From NCBI RefSeq assembly GCF_028583425.1, contig NC_072797.1, positions 18,634,001 through 18,698,000 on the forward strand: a DNA stretch of 64,000 nucleotides, read 5' to 3'. The stretch's first letter is position 1. Each line of letters opens with the position of its first letter. Positions 10,901-25,900 of this stretch are shown piece after piece. The notes below the pieces were generated by a model that saw only the letters and a list, made by a program, of their open reading frames with translations, did not search any database and was not told where the DNA came from. This DNA is from Eublepharis macularius (Eukaryota > Chordata > Lepidosauria > Squamata > Eublepharidae). Made by a program: the position numbers and the translations under genes.

Positions 10901-13900
10901 AGGTGAGTGCCCACTGAGAAAAAGATCAAAAGGCTATGAAGACTTGGCCCTATTCATGATTTCTGCAATGCTGAACACATCTAGAAGTCTTGTTATATTA
11001 CTGCAATATTGCAATCCTATTGATGCAATGATAAAAACAAATCCTGCATTTCTAAGGATGCCCTTGTTTTAATTTGAGGCAGAATGATGTGAACTTTTCA
11101 AAACGGAAGCACATTTTTTTCTCTTTACATGCTCAGATGCAGCCAACCTACATTCTTCTATTTAATGTTCTGCAGCTCTAAGTGCAAGAATAAGCAGCTG
11201 GAATCTCACTGTGGTGAGATCTCAGGGACTTCCCATTCTAGCCCCCAATATAGTCTCCAGGCCCAATAATACCCCCTCCCCTTCTTATGCACTTCAAATC
11301 GAGAGGGCGCTAACCTCTCCCATCACAGCATCACCTGTAAGAGGAGGTTAGGAGAGCTCATCAAGTGCTCACCTGGCAAGCTCAGGTGGCGGTGCTGCCA
11401 CTTTCTGAGACAAGAAAATTCACATAAATGGCACTTTGGTTCAAACACAGCTAGTCATTAAAGAAATTCACTGCAAATATAAAATAAAATAAGGCATGTG
11501 TCATGTATGCCAGCCTGCAATACATGCCATGGGTGTGTTGTGTGATGCCCAGTAGTCTCCTGACACTGTAAAGAGTTCCGAGTGCCTTTCAATGTGTGTT
11601 GTTTAGAGGTTCACTGTGTCCTCTCTCCTTTGAAGCTAAACACTTTCACTTCTGTAGCCGACAGCCTTGCAGCCAGGTGCAGCTAGACTGAATCGTATCT
11701 GCCATGAGAACAAGGATGATTTCATTCCTCACTTGCTATTGTTTCCTATCGTAGTCTAAACTTTGAAACTTTTTGTCTCTGGCGTTCACGACAGAATTTT
11801 AACAGGCTGCTAACCTGGGGGTGGGACTTTATTCTATAACTAACCATGCTTTCCCTCTACACGTCACTTCTGCCAATTTCACTGTCTGAGCACCTTGAAC
11901 CTGATGGATCTCTAATAAAGTTTACTTCAACCAAATCACCTGTGTGAGTGATGTGGAGAACTTGGGGATTTACTTGCCAAGGACTGACAGCATGAATCCT
12001 CCAACCCCCTTGTAAAACTCAACCTGCATAGTCTGTAAGTTAACTGAAATCTCCAATACCGTTTTCATAACAATGAATTATCAAAGTCTACAAAAGGAAA
12101 AAAGATCCCTTGGATTGTTATGCTCAACTGACTTGCCTCTAACTCATCTCAGGATGTGAACATGGCAAACACGGGATCGCTACGTATAAAACTAAACAAA
12201 TGTGTGTGCCTGAGTGAAGCTTTGCAGAGCATGAGGTTGTCTTAAGTGATCCGAGGAAGACTGCTAAGTTCACTGATTCTGAGGGAAACTAGATGCAAAT
12301 AACAGAGCTCACGAACCATGGTTCAACAAAGAAGGGTGTTTTAGTGGATTTCTCTCCCCCAACATGACAAGTTGCCACTGCCACAAATTCTGCCTTCTGC
12401 AACACTGGCTTCTCTTGCATCAGGGTACTCAACTGGCTATACAGAGCATTCACTATCTGTAGCAGTGGCTTGTTCCACAGTGCCCTGAATACCAAGGGTT
12501 GAATCCAATACTTTTAATTACTCATGGTGGTGGCACTTTTACTAGTCCAGGAGTAGAACTGGCGTGGGAGGGGGGAAGGGGGGGGGAGGCATAGCAGACT
12601 GCAGTGGGAAAGTTCCACTCCGACTCAGCATACTCAAGCCTCTTTGCTAATTTTGCCCAGCATTTTAAAAAACACTTTCCTACATAGGAACATAGCCCTG
12701 ACCTGGATAGCCCAGGAGAACCTGATTTCGTCAGATCTCAGAAGCTAAGCAGAGTTGACCTTGGTTAGTAATGGGAGGGGAGGCCTCCAATGAAGACCAG
12801 GGTTGCAGAGGCAATGGCAAACCAGCTCTGTTAGTCTCTTGCCAAGAAAACCCCACCAGGAGTCGCCATAAGTCAGCTGTGACTTGAGGGCACTCTCCAT
12901 CTCTCCATAGGAACATAATATATACTGCGCATGCAGTTATTTTAGAAGGAAATGGGCATGAAAAACAGCAACAAGAAAGTTGTGGACAAGCAGAAAGACA
13001 CTGGGCTGGCTACAATGTACAAAATGTAAAAACCAAAGTCAACTCTGACCACACTGGAGAAATGCACAAGCTCTCTGTGCAGTGCTAATTCCTTCTGTGC
13101 AACCATTTTTATAAAGTCTACAACACACCACCATGCGCATTGCAAACATGTGAATGTACTTCTTAAGTCAGGGGTTCTCAGGTGTTTATGCCTAGCTCCA
13201 GCCACTGATTTTCCCTTCAGGGATTTAAACCTCACTTAAGGTTGGGTATCTGGCTGTTCAAAACAAGACTGGCCAATTATTGTAAAGTATTGTTTTCAAT
13301 GTAGCAATGAAAATGTTTGATACTTCCGCTGAGGTGGACCCCACACCTATCTTCCCACTCCAATGAACAAAATTTATTTCTTAAAATATTTATACCCCGC
13401 CTTTCCTTTAGGTTCGAGTTTGAAGTGATTTTCTAGTCTAAGGAGACTCCTCTTGGAGGAAGAGCCACTCACAAGATGGTTGGATCCTCCCTTCAACACA
13501 CCACACTAAAGAAGGGTTGGATGTGAAGCACTGCCATTGGAGTGAGGGGCTTCCCCGCCTTCCCTTCCCCGTTGCTGCCAACTGAGCCTTGTTCTTCTGA
13601 AACAGAGTAAATTTATAAATTCATTAAAAAAAAATTTCAAGTTTATGAATTTACTTGGGCAGTCCTAGTCAGTCAGTAATTGTTGTCAGTGACGGCCAGC
13701 TCAGGAAATCGCTGAAGATGCCTAGTGGTTAAGCAGGAGAAACTGTGCTACACTGCTAGGTTTCCCACTGACTGCTGCAGGCCAGGGGGCAAGCAGCCCT
13801 CACTTCCTTGCCAATAAAAGACACCACAACAACTAGGGCCCTTACAGGTAATGAACAATTACAAAGAACACAAAGAACACAATGCCCCTGTAAATAGCAG

Positions 13901-16900
13901 ACACAATAATACTGATTTCTATTCCAATTTCTTCTATTAAAGTGCAAGTGTGCAAAATTATCAGTACATAAATTAGTAAATAAATTACAATAAATTCAAC
14001 ATCAGCCACAGGCACATATCAATAACTGATACTGATATGTGCCATAGGCACTTAATTGATATTGCTATGTACCTGTGGCTGATGTTGAAACTATTTACCA
14101 ATTTATGCACCGATAATTTTGCACACTTGCCTTTTAATTGAAAAAAATTGGAATAGAAATCAGTATTATTGTGTCTGGTATTTACGGGGGCGTTGTGTTC
14201 TTTGTGATACAAGACACCAGCCTGGAGTATCAAAAATCAGCTTAGGACGCAAACAGTGACATTCTTAGCATCATGGAATATCGATTCTATTTGACTGGGG
14301 TTAAGTAGGTGGCCTCCATTGGCAGTATTTGACTGGTCAACTGGCAGGCACGCCAATCCTAGCATCACTCAGATCATTTTAACATGCACTGGCTACTTAG
14401 CCAGGTGGCCCCCATTTCACTCTGTCTCACAATACTACGCTTACCTGTTGCCAATTTAAAAGGCAGGCTTTCCTGAGAGCAGTATTAACTGTCTTATCTG
14501 TGAGCGCAGCACACAAGCTAAGAATCATTTTTGTATCATGAGTGTATTTGGTTTGGCTTAAAAGAAAGAGACCCCTAGCCCTTCCACATGCAGAGAAATC
14601 GTGAAAGATACTCAAGGAAAGCCAAGTAATTAAAAAGACAGCCAAGCAACGCTTTCTGAGATCACAGGATCAACTTTAACACCAAGCCATCTCCCCATCT
14701 GAATTATGTCTTCTACCTGGTTTACAATTTTCTACACTTTTACTACCTGTAAAGTACATCTTGGAGGTAGAAGGATGTTGCTCGATGTCCTCTTTACAAA
14801 ACCCAAATACTAGTGTTCCAAACTTTTTGGTGGAAACACAGACACTCACAGTACTGCAGAACGGCAGACTAATGGCAACTTCCCCTAAGCTCTCCCCGTC
14901 CTTCCAAATCTTGGCTTCCCGGAGAGAAAATAACCCACTTTGGAAAACCCTGCCTTAAGATGTCATTGGTCTTCACAAACTGTCCCTATAGAAACCATGC
15001 ATTCTTCAACACCTTGCAAACACACAGAAATCTAGCCAAGATGCTTTCAGCGCCTAAGCTGTAGTGCAAGTTCAAGGTACATTAAGACGCCAAAATGAAA
15101 AAAAACCCACTCTTTCAGCTAAAACTACCCCCCATACACATACACATACACACAGCTTCTGCAATACACCATTTTGACTGGAGACAGACTTTGAACATAC
15201 CCGCTTAAAATCATTCATATTTGTCGCTTGGACCGGCGTTCCGATAAACGTGAAATATGCAATTCTCGTTGTTTCCTCATCTCCTTGATTGGACTGGACA
15301 AATAACTGAAATGTAAAAGTTTAGCGCTGAGATACAGAAAATGGAGAGCCAACATCTCATGTCTTTCGGATCCAATGAAAAGCAGTAAGCAAGGCAAGGG
15401 GTCCGATCCAGTTGGAGTTCTCCATCAGCAGAATGGAACTTCCCTGCCTCCCCCTTCTCACTGCAGCTCGCTGATCTACATGAAGTGACATGGGGATGGT
15501 CTGCAGTGGGAATAAGGAACTGGCGGAAGCAGCCAGTTTAATATGGATCCGACCCAAGCTGTCCCTTGCTGGGTGGCATCTCTCAACACTTCACATACAC
15601 TGATGGGAAACAGGTTTGAAATAAATGGCAGGATTCGACCCTGCAGGAGGATTTGAACCTGGTACTTAGACTGATGCCAGCCTATAAGCCACCCTCCAGC
15701 TATAGCCAGATGGGAGAACGACAGGGAATAAGCTGGGCCTACAAGGAAGTCTCTTAGAAAGCATGTCACATGGTCCTGCCTGCTCCCCAAATAGAATTAA
15801 CCAATTCATTCACGCTCTGAACCATGGTGCAATGACAGCACCGTGCTTGGTGGCCAGGCCCAATCTTCAAACATGGGAGAAAACACAATGTAAGGGCCAG
15901 AGGCAATGAACTGGCAGCTCGCGCTTGGTATTCTTGTGCTCTGTAGGGAAACTTCGCACACCACACCTGCTTACCAGTCTGAACAACACAGAATTCCTCT
16001 GCTGTCACTTACAACAGACCACTTTTGGCAGTCTAGCCTCATCTTCACCTTGCCCTCCTCCTGCTATAGAAAGCCTGAGTGCCCTAGTCTCTCACTGTTA
16101 TACAGGGACTGTTAAGGACATATGAAGATCGTGTTCAGATACAGACACCCAGTGACAAAACTGGTCTCTGTTAAAGTATCACAGCCCCAGCGGACGGTTT
16201 CAAAGTTCTACCATGTTTTGGAAGTGGTCGTTTGAAATGATCTGCAGGAAGACGGGAAGACAAGAGTTAAAAGTCTTTTAACTTACAGTTACACTGTTAA
16301 CGTTCTGAAACTTCACATAGCGAAGCTGGATAATACTGTCTTCTTTAATATCGTCTGCCGATAGTTCGAGAGCTTGAGTGGGCTCGCTTCTTTCTGCTTC
16401 TTCAAAATCCATGGATCGGGGGAGGTTGATAAACACTTTTACATACTTGGGACCTTGACCTGTGTTAACGTTTTTTTTGAAAAAACAACATGCACAATTT
16501 TAGAACAGGTATCAATACTTTATTTACAGCGGGCGGAATTCTGAAAGTTCTTCTGTATGTCACTTGCCCGTGGCATGAACTCAATCACTTTGCTTATCTC
16601 TGTCCTGCAACATGACACAACAACATGATATTGGTGGCCAGGTCCAAATTAAACCAGTGGGCTCCTTCTAACCATCTGGCCAAAGGCTGCATCTTCCTCC
16701 AGTCCACAGAAGAAGGTTCCTTGAACAAGAGTAAGGTACTGTTCATTGAGCGGTAGGACTTTTTTACCTATATATCTCATTGTAAACCTGGCCCCAGAGT
16801 ACGGATCAAAAAAGATTGCACAATGGGGCTGGGTATTCAAAGTGGAGATGTTGATATTAAATTTTAAAAATAAAGGAGAAAACATTTTTTTTAAATGCCA

Positions 16901-19900
16901 AGATCTCATGAGATGGCCTCACAAGATCTCAGCAGCCACTCTGGTTTGCCTAGGCAACAACAGTTGCCTGGGTAATTAAAAATGTCTGCTGCGGTTTCGT
17001 TTTGGAAACCCTGATGTGTAGAGAAGAAACGGGCAGACAGCAAAGACAAGGAGGGAGACTGGGGGTAGAGAAGCAAAGCGAGATGGAGTAAAACGGAGAC
17101 AAGGAAGGACACAGGAAAAGGGAAGAGCTGTGGGGCTGTGAGGGGGCAGGAAGGAGGGAAAATAGCATGGGGAGGACCACCAGCTTGGGGTGGAGGGGCT
17201 GAGATTTTGTCTCCCCACCGAGTCCCTTGCTACGGTATAGTTCTAGCCCACTTTTCAGACAACTGCCTCCCAAAGTAGATCTCACCAATCAAGAGGCGTA
17301 TAGGCACCTCCTCAGCCTTATAGTCTAACAAGACACAAAGATTAGATACCTGCAATGAGCTCTACGTGGGACTGCTCTTGAAAACTGTTCGGAACAATTG
17401 GTGCAGAATACTACAGCCAGGATGTTGACTGGAGCAGACTGTGGAGGCCATATCACTCCAGTCATTGCCCATCTACACTGGCTCTCAATCTGTTTCCAGG
17501 CACATTGCAAGGTGCTGGTGCTGACCTTTAAAGCCCTATTTGGTTTGGGACCAACATACGTGGAGGACCACCTACAACCTTATGAGCCTGCCTGAGCACT
17601 ACAGTCACCTCAGAGGGCCCTTATTTGGGAGCCTCATCTTCTGAGACTAGGCATATGGCAAACTGGGAGAGGGCTTTCTCAATAGCATCACTAGAACTCT
17701 CTCCCCTTCTGTTGTTGCCTTCCTTCAACAGGGAAAGGTTTTTTTGTTTCGTTTGGTGATCAGTGATCCATCCTCCGTTTAATGATTTATTGTCTTTATG
17801 TTTTTTATGCATTTTTAGCTCGGGTTTTAATTGTTTTAATGACTAAGGGTTAGTTTCAATGTGATTTTATTATGTATGTTTTAATTTGTTAGCAGCCTTG
17901 GTGGCCCTGATGAGGGCAGAAAGACAGAACATATATTTTGTTAATAAAGTAAAATATCAATAAAAGGAAGAAGAATGGAAGGAACAGAATGAAGGATATC
18001 AGTCTGACGATGTCCGAAGGAAAAGAAGAAACAAGGAGAAGGGCGACAAGCAATGAGCCTGCAGCTTGTGCTTCACGTATTATCAAAACCATGATGGCAC
18101 TAAAAATATTTTAAGTGGGTCACATGAAGAAACAACTCGGCTCTGAGAACATTATTTTTACTCACCATTATCAGGCCCGTGAAATTTCATAGAATAAAGC
18201 TTGACAGGCTGGTTAAAAGCTACTGTAATAAGCAGCTGTGGAGGGAAAAAATAGCTGTGAGAGAAATTTCAAATGCATCTACAAAAAATATTATTCCACA
18301 ATCTCGTTCTGGTTTGAAATGCAGTGCTCGTTTATGGGTGGTGACAAGCAGACCTCGGAGCCTATCAAGAACCAGTGCAGCAACTAGAGCAGAGGTTCGT
18401 AACTAGAGATGGGCACGAACAGCAATACGAACTAAAAAACCCCACGAACAGCCCAATTTGCTGTTCGCGAACAATCTGTTCGTGAGGCCTCATTCTAAAT
18501 GAACAGGTGGTTGCAAGCCTCCTCTGTTGCTGTTCGTCAAGCCAGACAGTCTGGCACCTGCAATCAAGTCCCATGGCAACTCGGGCAGGGATTGTCTGAA
18601 CTCCTGCTGTTGCCCTGGAAACCCCAATCTAAGCCCAATTTAGCTTGATAGGCAGGTCTTCCTTCCAAGTGTGGACTGGAGCTCCAAATTTGTTACAAGA
18701 GGAAAAGACCAGGGGAGAGGGGGGCTCCCAGCTCTGGCTTTCAGGGAGAGACAGCTGCTGTTAGAGAGACAGGGTGAGTGCATTGGGGCTTGAATTTGGG
18801 GGGGGGGGTCTCTTGGCCTCCCAGGAGCAGAATTTCAAGAGGACTCATCAGATCACTGCAGTAGGAGAGGGGAAAATGTCACTCTCCCAGCTTCATTCTA
18901 CTGGCTATAATTTGGACTAAGCCCAATTCATGTAGACATAGGTGCCTACTGGTGCGATACTGTACAGTATTACTCCAGTCTAAGCCTACTGAAATCGACA
19001 GGCTTAAACAGTAGTAACTCCACATAGGACTGAACTGTTAAAATGCATAAATGGAAGGGTTCTTCTCTCCCTTTGTTACATAGCCTCTGCCCCTTAGAAG
19101 AACAAATGAAACATTCCTTGGAAGTCAAATACCTGCTCATCACAGTCTGATTCCAAGAAAGAGGAGTCTTTACGTAAACAGTTATCAAACCCGTGTTCAT
19201 CACTTTCATTAAGGCATTCGCAGCCAGCTTTGTTGACGAACGGCATCAAATCCATCTGAAAAGAACAGATAGTGGGACAGATTTAGTAGCTGGGCTGCAT
19301 ATGCAGGCATGATGCACTCGAGCAGTAGCATACCAAAGATCAGAGAGCAAAGCCCAGGTTTCACATAATGACTGGCAAGCCCTTCACCATCACCACTACT
19401 TGTTCTCCATCCAAACTTCTTTACAATTTAGTCCTTTTTCAGGATTCAGGTGAAAATGCATAAAAGCGTGATCATGGAAGAGACAGGACATTGCAGAAAC
19501 TTATTTGCTTCCCACAACCAAAAACCTGACACCACTTTCACCGGAGAAGCTTAGATGCTTGGAACATGGGCCTTACTTTCTTACAGTAAAAATTCTCTAC
19601 TGGCTTCTTCCCCAGCCCAGGCTTCTTCAGTTTGCACAAATTATCGAGGACATGTTCACACATGCATGTTGACCACTTGAGGAACTACAACATCAAGTGA
19701 TGTCTCACCTACATGAATGACCTGAACACCAGATAGAACTTGCATCACCCTGCTTCAAATTAAAATCAAGAAAAGTACCATTGGGCTTTCCATGAAGGTT
19801 CCTTCAACTCTAAGGAAGGGAGCGCATCTTATCCCGCCCTAATTAAGTGGTGGTGGGGGGGGGAGACAAATTCTCAGAGCGAAAGATCACCTCGTGAAGA

Positions 19901-22900
19901 AGAACCTTCTCATATCTCATTAGATCTGGGAAAGCAAGGTTCACATCTCCCTCTCTGCCATAGACGTGTGCTGGGTGACCTTGGGCCAGTCACACTCTCT
20001 CAAGTCTAGCTGACCTCATAGCATTGTTGTGAAGATAAAATGGAAGAGAGAGAAATGATGTAAGCAGCTTCCAGTCCCCACTGGAAACAATGGCTGAGTA
20101 TAAAATAAATAAGTAAATGAATAAATTTAAAATTTCCCCAAACTTTTGTTTTTTTATGGTATCAAAAAAATTCTAGAAAATGTACATCTGTATAAGAAGA
20201 CCCTACTTTTTAGAAGTAAGGGAGATTAGTGGCAGCTCAGCCAACGTCTACTAGTTATAAGAAATAGTCACCAGTATAGCTTTCAGCTAACAGCTGTTAC
20301 ATTTTTCTCCAGGCCTGATGGCAACCTATATAAGAAAGTTTCCTGAGATCAGATCATCGGCTGCTTTAGCCAGCTTGAGTACACAACATATTCTTCTTTG
20401 CTTTCATTTAAATCCTATTTGTCTAAATTGTATTGTAGTATTTTTGTAAGCTGTTTTGGGTCCCCAATGAGGAAAACAGCACGGTATAAATGCCCAACAA
20501 ACAAACAAACAAACAAACAAACCTAGAGAAAAGACTTAATTCTGAAACTCTCCACTTAGCCAAGGCATGTTTTAAGTGTTTCTGTATAGGCAGAGTTGGT
20601 TTCTCTACATAAGTTAAAGCTGCCACATTATATGTAACCCTAACTTAATTAGCGTTACTATTTACATTCACACTAGATAAGTGAACACAATAGTAGAGAC
20701 AAGATTTGTAAATCTGAACTGGTGCAAATTCAAATGGTATTCATGGTGATATGGTGAAAACAGACTCATATACAATATTCGTGGTGGTGTGGTGGTGATT
20801 TGCATAAGAAAAATTCAGCTGGAAAGGTAAACTAGGTTGTATTTGCAGGACAGGGCCAGTGTCTATTTAGCGGTGAATTTAAAGCACTTTGCATCTCAAA
20901 AGAGACATGGTTTTGTTTTTCGTATTTAAAATAATTTTAGGCTTCTGCAAAGCTGTTTCCCCAGCAAAGTCTAATGGATTGGATTTGCTAATAAGGAACA
21001 CAAACCTTCACGACACCACAGAAATGGAACGTGAGCCATTCAGGCTTACACAGAACTATCGGTGGCCTTGACACTTTACTGAAATATTAAGTACTGAGCG
21101 CTGTCAAAGGTTTTATTAATATTTTGGAAAGGGAGAACAAATGGACCCCTTTTAAAGCAGGAACATTAAGCCAAGCGTTGCTCAAAAGCTGTCATGAAAT
21201 TGACAGCTCCAGTTGAGTGTTTTGTCACATTAAGGGTCTCATTTACATGTGTTTGTTACTTCAGCTGTCAGGCAAGGCTTTGATCTGCACCGTTCAGGAG
21301 CCTGAAGGTAAGGCTTGAATGCGGAAAACGTGGTCAGCCGTTTTTGCCAACAGCCAGTCGTCGTGACTTTCAGCCCAACTCAAAACTTAGAACACTGTTT
21401 GTCATGAAAGTGCTGAGAAATTCTCCGCCTCCCTACTTCCCCAAAGATAGTTTTAGGGGCCAGATGCCAACGCAGGGCTGTCTAGCTAGCTGAGGCTGTG
21501 AATGGGGCATATGCTTCTATGCTCCTGCTGTTCATCTCTTGTGCAAATCATCTTCCTTATCAGTGTTACATCTGAAGGCAGTATGGATCAAATCAAATGT
21601 GTCGGGAGAAATCTGTGATGAGGATCTCTTCTGGCTTGATTAGGTGTATGCGATTTGGGATTTGTGAGCCTGAAAAAGAGCAGGATTTATGCTGATTGAA
21701 CATAATCTTGCTATTTAAGTTTTACAGAAATGGAGAAAAACTTGGGGTACAGGGGACTGGTACAAATTACAGAACATGTTTCAGCATACTGTATTGTTTT
21801 AATTGATTTTTAGTGCATACTGTATTGTTTTAATTAATTTTTTTAGTAACCTATATAAACTGTGATAAGGGACTTAATTGTTTATTAGTCAATGTTTGGT
21901 GAATTGTGACGGCCTATGGCTATAGACAATAAACTCTTTTGACTCTGAACATGTTCCCAGGGCTTTGGGCAACTGCTGAATTGTGGCCTTGATTCTCTAA
22001 GTTTGCCAAGGAATTCCATAAGGATGATACTCCTAGATGGGACACATGCCAGAGACCAGACCCGCTAATGGAATTCAGCATATTCCAAGTTGTTGTGCCT
22101 TCAACGTCCTACAACTTGTGTTAGCTGGGCTCTGTCCTACCACACTGCTTAGCTAAATATGTGGAGCTTTCCTTTGTCAGCGGAAGGCTCCGTGCTTAGT
22201 TGCACAGAGTGGTAGAGTGCAACTGAACGTTAACAGAGCCTGGGGTAACTGAATGCTTTTCCTGAGTCATTTCTCTTGTGGAAATACACACAGCCGGCCT
22301 CAATCCTTGTATTTTCCTTTGACAACAAACAAGAGTTGTTGTCGAGCTGTCAGTTTGCCACATGCACAAGAAACACAGCAGTCATAAACAGATGTTCAGT
22401 ATCCATTCCTATTTATATTTCAACAATTCCTTAACTTAGGCTGGGTCTATACATGCAGTGGAATCAGGTGGCAGAGGGGGCTGCTCCACTGAAGACTGTG
22501 CATGGCGAGGATGCAGTGGGAACATTTTTCCTCATTAAGAATGCTTTGCAGAAAGACAACTTGCAAAAATTCTGGGCCAGTTCTGTACCTACTGTGCTAG
22601 TTTTCTGTTTACAGTGAGATGTTCACACATAAGAGAATGTTTTGAGAAGTGTAATCCACACATTATCTACAGAGCCCATTGTGCCACCTCATTATGCTGC
22701 ACACAAAACCCACACTCAAGTCTCTCAAGGATGGGGGGAGGGGATCCAAGGTACTGTCAGCATTGTTCACAGAATAGGACTTCCTTGTCTTCCCTCTCTT
22801 GGTCCAGCTCACTACACATTGCACTTCCCCAGTACTTAAATAAATAAATCAATGCATGTTCAATGAAATACAACCAATGTATTGTCAAAGGCTTTCACGG

Positions 22901-25900
22901 CCAGAGAACGATGGTTGTTGTGGGTTTTCCGGGCTATATTGCCGTGGTCTTGGCATTGTAGTTCCTGACGTTTTCGCCAGCAGCTGTGGCTGGCATCTTC
23001 AGAGGTGTAGCACCAAAAGACAGAGATCTCTCAGAGATCTCTCAGAGAGATCTCTGTCTTTTGGTGCTACACCTCTGAAGATGCCAGCCACAGCTGCTGG
23101 CGAAACGTCAGGAACTACAATGCCAAGACCACGGCAATACAGCCCGGAAAACCCACAACAACCAAATACAACCAAAATAATGCTTGGGTACACATGGTGC
23201 AGTACTATATTAATGTGGCCCAAGATCTACTATACTGTACTGTTATACTACTACTTGATACTATATTACTATCTACTATACTATACTAATATCTACTATA
23301 ATTAATGTGGCTCAGCTGTCCCCACACATGCTTTAAGACTCGCTCCATTTTTCATTTCTTCTGGAACTTCTGCTGCTACATCAGGGGGTGCTCCGGAGGG
23401 CACCTAACTTTCTGGAATGGCTTTCTGGAAAGCAAACTAGACTGCAGTAGGAAGGGGAAGTTCATAAATCAGCTCCCATGAATGCATTGAAAATCCCATC
23501 CCCAGTTCTTTGGATTCTAGGACCGGGCATTCGACCAGTCAAAAACAGATTTGTTCAACTGAAAGATCAACTGTTTCTAAAGGTTTATCAGAACGAAAAA
23601 AGAAAAACAACTAGTCTGGTAGTTCTCCTGATTCCAAAAGACGAAATAGGTAATTTTAATATTTCAAAGTTAACTTTAAAAAAAATCGTAATAATCTTAA
23701 TTATTTTTTGGATCAGTGATCCCTGTTGGTTGGTGACTTTTACCACTGATGACTCTTTGGACTCCCATTTGGAGATTTCTGCAGTTCTAGTAGATGCCCA
23801 AAAGAAGAAACTTTGCTGAGCTTGTCCCTGACTACTGTAGGGCGGGAGGGTCAAGCAGCCCCCGCTAAGAACAACACCAGAAGGAAACAAAAGAATTAAG
23901 CTACAACTTGCACAGTGACAATTCTTGACTTCATGGAATAGCTGACTGCAGTCAAATAGATAATCAGCTGTCAATATCTGACCTACGGTCATGCCAACCC
24001 TACTCGATCCCTGGAGCAGAGGTTTGCAATACAGCACAAGTATAATTCATTAGAATAATTTCCAAATAAAAGGTGCATACATATCCTTTTGGAATATCAG
24101 TATCCTCGTTGTTTCCAGGGTCGTTCTCTAGATGCTGTTTGATTTTCTCTTCTAGTCCCACTGCATCAGCACCTTGATACTGGTCAATTCGCACTTTGTT
24201 CCGGAAGAAAAGAAATGTCGGGGTGGCTGATATATTATTCGTTGCTGCTGTTCCCTAGCATGTGTTAAAAAAAAAGGCCTAAAGTTAACACTGTAGTCCA
24301 GATTTCAAAGTAAGGATGCTACACATCTCAAGTCATTGGTGTAAACATTAGTAATTACAACACATCTGGTCAAATCCCCAAAAGTTATTTTGGTTTTCAT
24401 TAAGACATAACATGAACATTGATCCTATGGAGAGAGAAGACTGCCAGTGCCTACATATTGGCATTTAAACTATGAATTATCAAAACCTTGAAAGCGATAA
24501 TAAATAAAGCAGTTAAGCAGATCACTGGCTGCTTCACAGGATATACACAAAAGAGAACGGTACCCCATATGGAAATGCAGCACTTGCTATGAAAACCTGA
24601 TAGCCAAAACCACATGTGTTTCCGAAGGCAGATGTTTATAGGAAAGACACACTGGATGCTGCTCTGAATGTTGTGCGTCTCTCAGAAAGAGATGCTCAAT
24701 ATAATTCTGATACTACTGTTTGATATGGCTTAGTTACCACCCTAGACTCAAGGGTCGAAATAAGTGTTGACCAGAGAACAAAGATGCCCATTGCCAGAAT
24801 AACATACTCTGCAGCAGAGGATTGCTGGCAAACCGATGTGCAAGTAGACTGAAAGTACTTCATATAAGGCAAGTAGCTTGTATAATAAGCCCGCACACAT
24901 TCGCGCAGTCAAGAGCTAATACAGAACTGTATCAACACATTACCTTTTTACTAACTTCACTTTAAAACCGAATAGCATAAAAACTGCAAGCTGGCATGAG
25001 AAGCAATGTACCTGCATCTAAACTACTTTAATTGAATGTTTCAAATATCTTATCGAGAATACGGATATGATTCCTTCTGTGCTTCTCTCTCCAAGCAGAA
25101 TACCTTGGGGCAGTAAGAAAGGAACAGAGTAACTTACTACATGTTTTTTTATTTGATAATACAAGCTGTATGGTATCGCTTGTATGATTAAATGCTGACC
25201 GTAATTCTGAATAATTATTTAAAAGTCTTTTAGCAAGACAAATGTATTGACTGGGCCAGACAGATATACAAGTTCAAGGCAAACAAGACTGGCTAACCAA
25301 AATCTAATATCTTAGACATGTTATCAATGGTATTTGTTATATATTATTGTATATGCTGATGCAAATTCTGATCCTAGATCGTAATAACAATAAACTGAAC
25401 TGAATATCTAATATAAGTTGGCATCAAGGAGACAGCTGAGAAAGGACACAAGAATTTTTGGGCATTGTATAACAAGTAGGGGTTGGAGCTACTGAGAAGC
25501 CGACTGAATTAGGACAGTCCGGATGATTTTGCAAGCCATGTGAGGTGAGCAGGTGAGAGAGGGTGTGGGTGAACTTAACCTGGGTCATCATAACCCATTA
25601 CATCAGCAAACTGATCACGTCTCCTTCTGGCATCTGCAGGACAGGGAAGGTAGGCTCCTGACAGGGTCAAGTTCATGCACAAAAATCAAGAGCGGAAAAA
25701 ATGGTACCAGCCACCCAAACTGCCTGGGCAGGGTTATCCAGCTTTATTCTTACAATCAATATAGGGTAAAAGAAAACTATTGATTCACGATCACATGAGG
25801 ATTTAAATCTGCATCTCGCCAGCCTAGCTCTCTAGCCAACGTACCCCATACAGGTCACACAGTGGTCAGACTGAAGTCAATGGTGGAATCAGTTGAGAAG

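Noticed and set aside
14076-14100. CTGATG next to GAAAC in the 13827 foldback, resembling a hammerhead
   Set aside because: There is no stem II between the boxes and no stem III; likely chance.
22856-23305. Open frame of 149 codons spanning the foldback repeat
   Set aside because: It runs through both arms of the palindrome; the repeat explains it.
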